A stretch of 64,000 bases of DNA from Croceibacterium sp. TMG7-5b_MA50 (GTDB lineage: Bacteria > Pseudomonadota > Alphaproteobacteria > Sphingomonadales > Sphingomonadaceae), in the NCBI RefSeq assembly GCF_039830145.1, contig NZ_CP156082.1:2932001-2996000 (forward strand), read 5' to 3'. Below the pieces are notes generated by a model. It had not been told where the DNA came from. It was given only the letters and a program-made list of their open reading frames with translations, and searched no databases. Positions 1-7,644 of this stretch are shown here, piece by piece. A program made the position numbers and the translations under genes. Numbering within the stretch: position 1 is the stretch's first letter; the number at the start of each line of letters is the position of its first letter.

Positions 1-73
1 GATATCTAACGGCGCGACTATCTCCGACAGACGCCAGCGGCTAGGTTATCGGGATGACGGATGCGAAAGACTG

Positions 74-3000
74 ATGACAGGCGATGACGAAGCGGCGACG
101 ACGGACGTGCCCGACGATACCAACGTCAGGCCGCTGGCGATCGTCGGCGTGGGTGTCTGCGCCGTATCGCTGGGATCTCTGCGCACCCTCTTTGGCGACA
201 TGGAGCCGGACCTTGGCGCGGCCTTCCTGATCGCTGTCCGCCAGCAGGACGGGCTGGCCGTGGACACGGTGATCCAAGCTGTGGCCGAGGTGACCGACAT
301 GCCGGTTGTCATCGCCAGCGATGGGGAGCCCTTACAGCCTGGCCATGTCCATGTCGGCGGGGCGGACGACATGATCACGCTGGCCGACGGGCATATCCAC
401 ATCCGGCCGGCGCGCGAGCCGGTGGGCCAGCGCGGCACGGTAGACACGCTGCTGATTTCGCTGGCGGAACAGGCCAACGAGCATGCGATCGCCGTGATCC
501 TGACCGGGCTGGGCCCCGATGGCGCGGCGGGCGTGGTCGCGACCAAGAAGTTCGGCGGGCTGTCGATTTCGGAAGCGGTCGGCCGCGACGGTGCCGATGC
601 GGCTGGCACGAACAGCCCGATGGCGGTGACCGACCTGCATGTGCCGGCCGAGCAGATCGCGGCCGAGATCGGCCGCTACCTGCGCAATCTGCCCACCGTG
701 GCCGGCGCCCAGACGGAGCGGGAGGGCGACCTCGATCCCTATGTTGGCGAAGTCGCGACGATCCTGCGCAACGTGACCAGCCACGATTTCCACGGCTACA
801 AGCGGGGCACCTTCATCCGCCGCATCCGCCGGCGCATGCAGGTGACGCAGGTCGACAGCCTGGACGCCTATGTGGCCCTGCTGCGCAGCGACCGCGAAGA
901 AGTGCAGAGCCTGTTCCAGGACCTGCTGATCGGCGTCACCCAGTTCTTCCGCGACCCGACCGAATTCGAAACGCTGGAGCAGGAACTGCCCGCCCTGTTC
1001 GAACGCAAGGGTCCCGAGGACGCCTTCCGCGTATGGGTGCTGGGCTGCGCCACGGGGGAGGAGGCCTATTCGCTGGCGATCCTGCTGCGCGAGCATATGG
1101 CGACCATGGCCACACCCCCCGAAGTCCAGATCTTCGCCACCGATCTTGATGCGCGCGCGCTCAACATCGCCCGGGCCGGCCGCTATTCGGCGGGGATCGC
1201 CGACCATATCCGGCCCGACCGGCTGGAACGCTGGTTCGTGCGCGAGGGCGACACGTTCTGCGTCAGCAAGGAACTGCGGGAGATGTGCATCTTCTCCCCC
1301 CACAACATCGTCAAGGATGCGCCGTTTTCGCGTATCGACATCCTGTCGTGCCGTAATCTGCTGATCTACCTGGACGTGGATCTGCAGAACCGGGTCATTC
1401 CGATCTTCCACTTCTCCTTGCGACCCGGTGGCGTGCTGTTCCTGGGCTCGTCTGAAAACGTCACCCGCCACCAGAAGCTGTTTGCGCCGATCAGCCGGCG
1501 CAACCGCATCTTCCGCCGACTGGAAACCGCCACCCGGATCGTCCCGGATTTCCCGCTATCCGCGCGGACACGCTCGCTTGGTTCTCCCGCGATCGCAGCA
1601 CAGGCGATCCAGTTCGACGGGCGCCTGTCCGCATCCGTCAGCCGGCAGGCCGATGCGATCGCGGAACGCTACGCTCCCGCCTTCATCGTGGTCGATCCCA
1701 ATGGGGAGGTGCTGCACTTCTCCGGCCGGACGGGCCGCTACCTGGAACCTAGCCCCGGCTCGGCGACGCTCAGCCTCGGCAACCTGGTGCACCGCGACCT
1801 ACGGCTGGACGTGCGCACGGCCATCCAGCGCGCGGTTGCGGAGGGGCGGCGGATAGAGATGCCCCGCCTGTCCTTCCACCTGGATGACCGCGTCCTCGGC
1901 GTGAACCTGGTGGTGGAGCCGCTGTCCGGCAGCGAGAGCACGGCGCTGATCGTGCTGTTCCAGGATCTGGGCGTGGTGGCGGAAGGCGACAGCCGTGCCG
2001 GCGACCGCCTCTCCACCGACGAGCATGTGCAGCGGCTGGAAGCCGAATTGCGCGTCACCCGTGACCGGCTGCAGGCGACGATCGAGGAACTGGAATCCAC
2101 CAACGAGGAACTCAAATCCTCGAACGAGGAGTACCAGTCGATCAACGAGGAGCTGCAATCCGCCAACGAGGAGATGGAAACCTCCAAGGAGGAGCTGCAA
2201 TCCGTCAACGAGGAACTGCAGACCGTCAACAGCGAGCTGGCGCATCGCGTGCAGGAACTGGGCCGGATCAATTCCGACCTGAAGAACCTGCTGGAATCCA
2301 CCCAGATCGCCACCGTCTTCCTGGATCAGGAATTGCGCGTGCGCAATTTCACGCCGGCCGCGACCGACATCTTCCACCTGCTGGAAACGGATGTGGGGCG
2401 TCCGCTCGACCATGTCGTCTCCCTGGTCGACTACCCCGAGCTGCACGACGACGTGCGGCGGGTGCTGAAGACACTGGCGCCGATCGACCGGCAGGTGGCG
2501 GCGGCCGCCTCCGGCCGGCATTTCGCCGTGCGCGTGCTGCCCTATCGCAGCATCGACAATTACATCAGCGGCGCAGTGGTCACCTTCACCGATCTGACCG
2601 CGGTGTATCAGGCGCAGGAGGCATTGCGGGAAAGCGAGCAGCGCCAGCAGGTGTTGATCGAAGGGGTGCCGCAGCTCGTCTGGCGGGCGGACGACGGCGG
2701 GAAATGGTCATGGGCCAGCCCGCAATGGACCAGCTTCACCGGCCAGTCGGAACCCGAAAGCCGCGGGTCCGGGTGGCTGGAAGTGGTCCATCCCGATGAT
2801 CGTACCCTGGCGCGCACCGCATGGGACGGCGCGGAAGAACAGGGCGGGATCGATGTCGAGTATCGCATCCGCCGCGTGGCCGACGGCACCTATCGCTGGT
2901 TCCGCACCCGATCGACGGCGGTGCGCAACGATCACGGCGAGGTCGTGGAATGGATCGGCACCTCCACCGATGTGGACGACATGCGCAGCCTGCAGAAGCG

Positions 3001-3625
3001 GCAGGAAGTGCTGGTGGCGGAACTGCAGCACCGGGTGCGCAACATGCTGACCGTGGTGCGGTCGGTGTTCGGGCGGACCACGGATGCGGGCGGCGATCTG
3101 GAGGATGTCGCCATGCATTTCCGCGGCCGGCTGGATGCGCTGGCCCGCACGCAGGTGATCGTCACGCGCACGGCCCAGGGCGTCGCTGATCTGGAGGACC
3201 TGATCCGCGACGAATTGCTGAGCGTGGGCGCCAAGGATGGACCGCAGGTGCAGATCTCCGGGCCGGATGTGACGCTGGATGCAAAGACCGCGGAGTCGCT
3301 GGGCCTGGCGGTCCATGAACTGACGACCAACGCAGTGAAGTACGGCGCGCTGAAGGTCCCGAGCGCGGTGTTGAAAATAATGTGGGATATTAACCTGGAT
3401 AAGGGTGGCAAGCGCCAGCTCGTCCTAAACTGGGTGGAGACCGGAGTGCCGGCCGTCCCCGCCACGCCAGCGCGCTCGGGCTTCGGTCGCGAATTGATCG
3501 AGGAGGCCCTGCCATACCGGCTGGGCGCGCAGACGGAGTTGGAATTCCTGCCCGGCGGCATCCGATGCACCATCTGCGTCCCGCTCGGCGACACCGAAGG
3601 CGGGGGCAGCCAACCGGAGAACTGA
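74..3625 (+). CDS. CheB/CheR-PAS-HWE hybrid sensor histidine kinase
   Basis: Cytoplasmic sensor kinase of 1,183 residues with no membrane segment. In order it shows a CheB-like domain (about 20-205), a CheR methyltransferase domain (about 222-480, SAM loop GCATGEEAYS, TQFFRD motif), a PAS-like stretch (about 540-635), a coiled coil (about 650-735), two PAS/PAC domains (about 740-860 and 865-985) and an HWE-family kinase domain opening with the phospho-acceptor box ELQHRVRNML (about 983-992). The CheB part looks inactive: the positions of the catalytic Ser and His hold Cys29 and Arg56, while Asp149 in GPDGAAG is kept. It is the first gene of an operon, with the next start one base after its stop, and the response regulator downstream is the likely phosphate acceptor. 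The signal sensed cannot be told from sequence. Confidence 0.93.
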   Translation: MTGDDEAATTDVPDDTNVRPLAIVGVGVCAVSLGSLRTLFGDMEPDLGAAFLIAVRQQDGLAVDTVIQAVAEVTDMPVVIASDGEPLQPGHVHVGGADDMITLADGHIHIRPAREPVGQRGTVDTLLISLAEQANEHAIAVILTGLGPDGAAGVVATKKFGGLSISEAVGRDGADAAGTNSPMAVTDLHVPAEQIAAEIGRYLRNLPTVAGAQTEREGDLDPYVGEVATILRNVTSHDFHGYKRGTFIRRIRRRMQVTQVDSLDAYVALLRSDREEVQSLFQDLLIGVTQFFRDPTEFETLEQELPALFERKGPEDAFRVWVLGCATGEEAYSLAILLREHMATMATPPEVQIFATDLDARALNIARAGRYSAGIADHIRPDRLERWFVREGDTFCVSKELREMCIFSPHNIVKDAPFSRIDILSCRNLLIYLDVDLQNRVIPIFHFSLRPGGVLFLGSSENVTRHQKLFAPISRRNRIFRRLETATRIVPDFPLSARTRSLGSPAIAAQAIQFDGRLSASVSRQADAIAERYAPAFIVVDPNGEVLHFSGRTGRYLEPSPGSATLSLGNLVHRDLRLDVRTAIQRAVAEGRRIEMPRLSFHLDDRVLGVNLVVEPLSGSESTALIVLFQDLGVVAEGDSRAGDRLSTDEHVQRLEAELRVTRDRLQATIEELESTNEELKSSNEEYQSINEELQSANEEMETSKEELQSVNEELQTVNSELAHRVQELGRINSDLKNLLESTQIATVFLDQELRVRNFTPAATDIFHLLETDVGRPLDHVVSLVDYPELHDDVRRVLKTLAPIDRQVAAAASGRHFAVRVLPYRSIDNYISGAVVTFTDLTAVYQAQEALRESEQRQQVLIEGVPQLVWRADDGGKWSWASPQWTSFTGQSEPESRGSGWLEVVHPDDRTLARTAWDGAEEQGGIDVEYRIRRVADGTYRWFRTRSTAVRNDHGEVVEWIGTSTDVDDMRSLQKRQEVLVAELQHRVRNMLTVVRSVFGRTTDAGGDLEDVAMHFRGRLDALARTQVIVTRTAQGVADLEDLIRDELLSVGAKDGPQVQISGPDVTLDAKTAESLGLAVHELTTNAVKYGALKVPSAVLKIMWDINLDKGGKRQLVLNWVETGVPAVPATPARSGFGRELIEEALPYRLGAQTELEFLPGGIRCTICVPLGDTEGGGSQPEN
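2087..2233 (+). repeat. Seven 21-nt units coding a heptad coiled coil
   Basis: Inside the kinase gene (residues 672-720) seven consecutive seven-residue units of the form E-L-x-S-x-N-E are coded by seven 21-nt units, several sharing GAGCTGCAATCC and AACGAG. The period of exactly seven with Leu at a fixed place indicates a parallel signalling coiled coil between the methyltransferase half and the PAS/kinase half. Such Glu/Asn-rich helices are usual in CheB/CheR-PAS kinases. The repetition at DNA level could allow slippage in whole heptads. Confidence 0.85.
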
Positions 3626-3626
3626 C

Positions 3627-4019
3627 ATGATCGACGGCCTGACCGGCAAGCGCGTCCTGATCGTGGAAGACGAATTCTACATCGCGTCGAACCTGCGCCG
3701 GTCCCTGCACGACCTTGGGGCGATCGTGATCGGCCCGGCACCCGATCTCGCAACAGCGCTGCCGCTGGCGGAGGAGGCGCTCGACGCGGCGGTGCTGGAC
3801 GTCAATCTCGACTATGAACAGTCGTTTCCGGTTGCCGATCGCCTGCGCGAACGCGGCATCCCGTTCCTGCTGCTGACCGGCTATGATGCCTGGGCGCTGC
3901 CGGAATCCTACCAGGACGCCCCTCGCCTGGCGAAACCGTTCGCCACGAATGCGGTGGCAACCATGCTGGAGCAGGTGATGGCGCCACCACTCGTCTCCTT
4001 GCGGGAGGTATCCGGGTGA
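3627..4019 (+). CDS. Single-domain response regulator (receiver only)
   Basis: Receiver domain of 130 residues with no output domain. The acidic pair is in VLIVEDE (residues 10-16), the phospho-acceptor Asp is in VLDVNL (about 57), the conserved Thr is in LLLTGYD and the Lys is in RLAKPF. The start lies one base behind the stop of the hybrid kinase and the stop overlaps the GTG of the Crp/Fnr gene, so the three are translated as one unit. The most likely job is to take phosphate from the HWE kinase. Stand-alone receivers next to HWE kinases are common in alphaproteobacteria; the output partner is not evident, although the co-transcribed Crp/Fnr protein is a possible downstream component. Confidence 0.92.
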   Translation: MIDGLTGKRVLIVEDEFYIASNLRRSLHDLGAIVIGPAPDLATALPLAEEALDAAVLDVNLDYEQSFPVADRLRERGIPFLLLTGYDAWALPESYQDAPRLAKPFATNAVATMLEQVMAPPLVSLREVSG

Positions 4020-4714
4020 CAGCTCTGCCGGCGATCGCTCCCGAAATACCCGCGATCCAGCGTCTCGCCGCGCTGGCGCCTCTGGACGAAGCGGCGCTCG
4101 ACCTGCTGCGAACCGCCGCCCGGCAGCAGCGGGCAGTCGTCGCGAGGCGGGAGATACTGACAGAGGGTCAGGCGATTGGCCCACACCTGCTGCTGCTGAG
4201 CGGCTGGGCCGCACGGGTTCGGGTGCTGGAGGATGGGCGCCGGCAGATCCTCGCCTTCATCCTGCCCGGTGACTTCCTGACGCCGGAGCGTGATATCGCC
4301 CCGGCCACCGTTGTCGCCGTCAATGATCTGACGCTCGCACCGGCCCCGGACGTCACGAACATCCCCTGCCTGGAGGAGGCCTACCGATCGGCACGCCTGC
4401 AGGAGGAGTGCCGCATGCTCGCCCATATCACCCGCATCGGACAGATGAGCGCGCAGGAACGGATCGTCGACCTTCTGCTCGAATTCCATGATCGCATGGC
4501 GCAAGCCGGCCTGATCCGCCGCAACCGCTTCCCGGTGCCGCTGACGCAGGATGTCCTGGCTGACGCGGTCGGGCTCACTTCGATCCATGTAAACCGCACC
4601 TTGATGAGCCTGCGCCGGCGGGGCGATCTGGAATGGCGCGCGCGCGAGATGACCTTGCCGAACCTCGCGCGGTTACGGGCCATGGTGGGGCAGGAAAACA
4701 CCAGCCCGCCGTGA
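4016..4714 (+). CDS. Crp/Fnr-family transcriptional regulator
   Basis: Protein of 232 residues with an N-terminal cyclic-nucleotide-binding-type beta roll (about 20-120), a long dimer helix (about 135-165) and a C-terminal winged helix in which LTQDVLADAVGLTSIHVNRT (about 172-191) is the helix-turn-helix. No cysteine cluster of the FNR type is seen, so an iron-sulfur oxygen sensor is unlikely; the effector is unknown. The GTG start overlaps the stop of the response regulator gene by four bases (GTGA), which supports this start and translational coupling. It belongs with the sensor kinase and receiver as one signalling operon. Confidence 0.92.
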   Translation: MTALPAIAPEIPAIQRLAALAPLDEAALDLLRTAARQQRAVVARREILTEGQAIGPHLLLLSGWAARVRVLEDGRRQILAFILPGDFLTPERDIAPATVVAVNDLTLAPAPDVTNIPCLEEAYRSARLQEECRMLAHITRIGQMSAQERIVDLLLEFHDRMAQAGLIRRNRFPVPLTQDVLADAVGLTSIHVNRTLMSLRRRGDLEWRAREMTLPNLARLRAMVGQENTSPP

Positions 4715-4738
4715 CCGGCGCAGCCGAGCCGCTCGGGC

Positions 4739-4761
4739 GGCGCGGCCCGGCCCGCCGCGCC
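4739..4761. terminator. Bidirectional GC hairpin between convergent genes
   Basis: A perfect 8-bp stem, GGCGCGGC with GCCGCGCC, encloses a 7-nt loop in the 88-nt gap between the convergent Crp/Fnr and SDR genes. There is no T run on either side, so intrinsic termination is inferred from position only. Confidence 0.4.
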
Positions 4762-4802
4762 GGTGGCTCCGCATGTCGAAGCCCCCGGCGCGGCATCTAT
4801 CT

Positions 4803-5549
4803 TTATGCGAGCGCGCCTGCATCGGCGTTCAGGATCGCACCCGTGATCACACTCGCGGCGGGGCTCGCCAGGAACACGACAGCATTGGCGATCTCGCGCG
4901 GATCGGCATAGCGGCCGAGCGAGGTCATGCTCCGCTGGAAATCGGCGGCGTCCCCGCTTTCGGGATTGGCGTCGGTATTGGTCGAACCCGGCTGCACCAG
5001 ATTGACGGTGATATTCTTGGGGCCAAGCTCGCGCGAGAGGCCGCGGGTGAAGGAGGTAAGCGCAGCCTTCGACACGGCATAGGGGGTGACGCCCGGAAAA
5101 GGGACCCGCTCGCCGAGGCCGGACCCGACGGTGACGATGCGCCCACCGGCCGGGAGGTGGGGAATGGCTGCCTTCGCGAACAACATCGGCGCGCGCACGT
5201 TCACGTCCATCTGCTTCTGGTACGCGTCCAGGTCGACCTCCGCGACATTGGCGTAGTAGCCGATCGCTGCACTATTGATGAGGATGTCGAGCCCGCCCAG
5301 GGTGCTCACGGCTTCGCGGACAGCGGCGGCGATCGCTTCGGGATCGGCGCTGTCGGCCTGGATGGCGACGGCGCGGCGACCGGTCGCCTCGATCGAGCGC
5401 GCTACCTGCTGCGCTTTCTCCGGCGAACTCTGATACGTGAACGCGACGTCCGCGCCATTTTCCGCCAGTACCAGCGCAATCGCGGCACCGATGCCGCGCG
5501 ATCCGCCCGCTACCAGCGCGCGCTTTCCACTCAAATCGATCATTCCCAT
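4803..5549 (-). CDS. SDR-family NAD(P)-dependent oxidoreductase
   Basis: Classical short-chain dehydrogenase/reductase of 248 residues. The cofactor motif GGSRGIGAA lies near the N-terminus, NSAAIGYY follows in place of the usual NNAG, and the catalytic Ser-Tyr-Lys set is visible as VGSGLG and the YAVSK motif. The end carries the usual ITGAILNADAG. The family reduces or oxidises small carbonyls or alcohols; the substrate cannot be called, and nothing specific to KduD or FabG is visible. The start at 5549 is chosen because GGAAGGA lies just upstream and the motif begins right after it; the reading frame is open further upstream. It stands alone, facing the Crp/Fnr gene. Confidence 0.9.
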   Translation of the reverse strand: MGMIDLSGKRALVAGGSRGIGAAIALVLAENGADVAFTYQSSPEKAQQVARSIEATGRRAVAIQADSADPEAIAAAVREAVSTLGGLDILINSAAIGYYANVAEVDLDAYQKQMDVNVRAPMLFAKAAIPHLPAGGRIVTVGSGLGERVPFPGVTPYAVSKAALTSFTRGLSRELGPKNITVNLVQPGSTNTDANPESGDAADFQRSMTSLGRYADPREIANAVVFLASPAASVITGAILNADAGALA

Positions 5550-5794
5550 TGTCCTTCCGTGGACCGGGCAATCGTGCCCGTCAGATGGAGGTATGCGGCC
5601 ACGATCGGTCACATACCGGCGTCGGACGCATTCTGGGGCTCGCAGATTCCGGTGCTTAGTGCTGTGGTTCGCCGATCTGTGTTGCCGGAAACGGAACGTG
5701 CAGGCGGCTGATGTTCACCCATGTCAGCCGGCGACGATGTCGGCACGACCGGGATGCGCCGGTGCGGCGCATCCCTGCCTTGCCGCTTCTCCGG

Positions 5795-6457
5795 TCAGAC
5801 GCCGACGGTCGGCTCTGCAGCCACCGGCGTGTTCAGCAATTGCTGTTCCCACAGATAGGCGACGCCGCTGCCGCCGACGTGGTCGATCATGACCTGCGTC
5901 AACGGACCAGCCGTATCCACCCGCGCCCAGTCGCGCTGCCATTCGGCGGCCACGGCGAGCCAGGTCATCATGTTGATGCCGGCACCGATCATCCGCTGGA
6001 TGGCCACTTCGTGCGCCTCCACCGACGTGCCGCCGGATGCGTCGGTGATCACCGTCACGTCCCAGCCTTCGCCGGCTGCCTGGATTGCCGGCATCGCAAC
6101 GCAGACTTCGGTCCACAGGCCCGCGATGATCAGCTGCTTGCGCCCGGTGGCCTTCACCGCGTCGACGACAGCCTTATCCTCCCAGGTGTTGATGAAGGTG
6201 CGGTCGATCACCTCCTGACCCGGGAACACGTCGGTAACATGCTTGAAGATCAGGCCGCCACGCTCCGCGATCACGCTGGTCAGGATGGTCGGCACGCCGA
6301 AGACTTTGGCGACCTTCGCCAGCGCGGTGGTGTTGTTCACGACCGCCTGCGGGTCGTGACTGTTCAGGTTGGCCAGCTGGTATGGCTGATGGTCGATCAG
6401 GACCAGGACTGAATCCTCCGGCCGGAGGAGCGAGTCGAGACCGTTGCGAAAACTCAT
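5795..6457 (-). CDS. Isochorismatase-like cysteine hydrolase (YcaC type)
   Basis: Hydrolase of 220 residues of the isochorismatase-like superfamily. The N-terminal Asp is in VLVLIDHQ and the nucleophile Cys is in LWTEVCVAMPAI; the region TFINTWEDK probably supplies the third catalytic position. YcaC-type relatives hydrolyse amides or related small molecules of unknown identity. The start at 6457 has AGGAAAGGA just upstream. The gene is divergent from a LysR regulator over a 147-nt gap, a standard arrangement for LysR control, so this hydrolase is the probable target of that regulator. Confidence 0.88.
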   Translation of the reverse strand: MSFRNGLDSLLRPEDSVLVLIDHQPYQLANLNSHDPQAVVNNTTALAKVAKVFGVPTILTSVIAERGGLIFKHVTDVFPGQEVIDRTFINTWEDKAVVDAVKATGRKQLIIAGLWTEVCVAMPAIQAAGEGWDVTVITDASGGTSVEAHEVAIQRMIGAGINMMTWLAVAAEWQRDWARVDTAGPLTQVMIDHVGGSGVAYLWEQQLLNTPVAAEPTVGV

Positions 6458-6604
6458 GGCCGTTCCTTTCCTGCAGAAGCGCGTTCTCGTCGCGGCGACA
6501 GCGCGACCCGGCCGGCCGCGTACCGCGATGGACCGAATGGCATTGCATTTCGGGGGCGGGTAGCTGCAGGTTATGTGCTGCTGTGTTGCAGATCGGGGAA
6601 CGTC
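6458..6604. promoter_or_regulatory. Divergent promoter region, hydrolase / lysR
   Basis: Intergenic stretch of 147 nt between oppositely directed starts. By analogy with other LysR pairs it should hold the LysR binding site and both promoters. A GTGTTGCAGATCGG string near 6587 partly resembles sequence at the palindrome at 7532-7552. No confident -35/-10 pair was identified. Confidence 0.5.
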
Positions 6605-7513
6605 ATGGATATCGAAGAGCTGCGGACCTTCGTGGAGGTCGCCGATGCCGGCAGCGTCACCGCGGCCGCCTTGCGGCTTGGCCTGTCCAAGTCGATCGTG
6701 AGCCGGCGGCTCGCCAGACTGGAGGCCGATCTGGGCGTGCAACTGGTGGCGCGCACCACCCGGGGCGCCGGCTTGACGGAGGCCGGCATCACCTTCCGCG
6801 AACACGCCGCCAGGATCAGCGCGGAGATAGAGATCGCCCGCGAAACGATCCTGCCGGAAGGTGAACTGCGCGGAACATTGCGGATCGCCGCTCCCGTGAC
6901 TTTCGGGCCGACCCACTTCGCGCCCGTGATTGCCCGCATGGCGCGGCTCAATCCCGATCTGCACATCCGGGCCTGTTACACCGACCGGTTCGTCGATCTG
7001 ATCGGGGAAGGCTTCGACTGCGCCATCCGGGTCGGCCATCTGACCGATTCCAACCTGCTGGTCAGAAAGGTCGGTTACACCCCGGCCCTCTATGTGGCGT
7101 CGCCCGACTACATCGCGCGTCACGGTGCGCCCGAAACTCCGGCGGAGTTCGAGCAGCACGATGTCCTGATGCAAGGGGCCGAAACCTGGCTGGCACTTGA
7201 TGGTGACACTGTCATCACGCTGAAGCCGAAGGGCCGCTTCAAGGCGGACAATGCGGTCGCCCTCACCGCTGCCGCCCTTGCCGGGATCGGCCTTGCCGGC
7301 CTGCCGAGCGAGCTGATCGTGGATCATCTCAGGTCCGGCGCGCTGGTTCCGGTAATGCGGCAATATCCGCCGCCGACCCTGGGGATCTACGTGGTGCGCC
7401 CCCATGGCCTGCACCCTGCACGCAAGGTGCGGATACTGACGGAAATGATGATCGAGGCGTGCGAGGGTTTCTGCCGGGACATCATGCAGCGCGAAGCCGC
7501 AGAGAAATCATAA
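6605..7513 (+). CDS. LysR-family transcriptional regulator
   Basis: LysR regulator of 302 residues. The winged helix-turn-helix is at residues about 17-36 (SVTAAALRLGLSKSIVSRRL), followed by the linker helix and a periplasmic-binding-protein-like effector domain from about 90 to 290 (start of it GTLRIAAPVTFGPTHFAP). This subclass, near the CrgA/DntR-type group with RIAAP, binds small organic effectors; the ligand is not predictable. The ATG at 6605 is preferred over one 30 nt upstream because GGGGA lies just before it and the family sequence starts MDIEEL. It is divergent from the cysteine hydrolase, its likely target. Confidence 0.93.
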   Translation: MDIEELRTFVEVADAGSVTAAALRLGLSKSIVSRRLARLEADLGVQLVARTTRGAGLTEAGITFREHAARISAEIEIARETILPEGELRGTLRIAAPVTFGPTHFAPVIARMARLNPDLHIRACYTDRFVDLIGEGFDCAIRVGHLTDSNLLVRKVGYTPALYVASPDYIARHGAPETPAEFEQHDVLMQGAETWLALDGDTVITLKPKGRFKADNAVALTAAALAGIGLAGLPSELIVDHLRSGALVPVMRQYPPPTLGIYVVRPHGLHPARKVRILTEMMIEACEGFCRDIMQREAAEKS

Positions 7514-7531
7514 CGCGGCGGACGCGTGCCG

Positions 7532-7552
7532 GTGTTGCATGAACTGCGACAC
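7532..7552. promoter_or_regulatory. Palindromic operator candidate upstream of amidohydrolase
   Basis: An inverted repeat GTGTTGCA - 5 nt - TGCGACAC with 7 of 8 arm pairs matching lies 19 nt after the LysR stop and about 92 nt before the amidohydrolase start. The size fits a dimeric regulator site. Which protein binds is unknown. Confidence 0.35.
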
Positions 7553-7644
7553 AGATCGGCGAGATACGGCACTATCGGGACCGGAGCTGCCGATGCACCA
7601 TCGGGCCGCAACGCGTCGATGGCGTCGGTTGGAAAGGATCATCC

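Noticed and set aside
54-74. Six-codon frame ending in TGATG at the start of the hybrid kinase gene
   Set aside because: Too short and without a good ribosome-binding site; a leader peptide cannot be supported from 73 nt of upstream sequence.
2087-2233. CRISPR-like regular repeats
   Set aside because: Units are 21 nt without spacers and code for a heptad coiled coil in frame.
4803-5549. SDR gene as kduD of the pectin pathway
   Set aside because: It lacks features that separate KduD from general SDR reductases and is far from kduI; only the superfamily can be supported.
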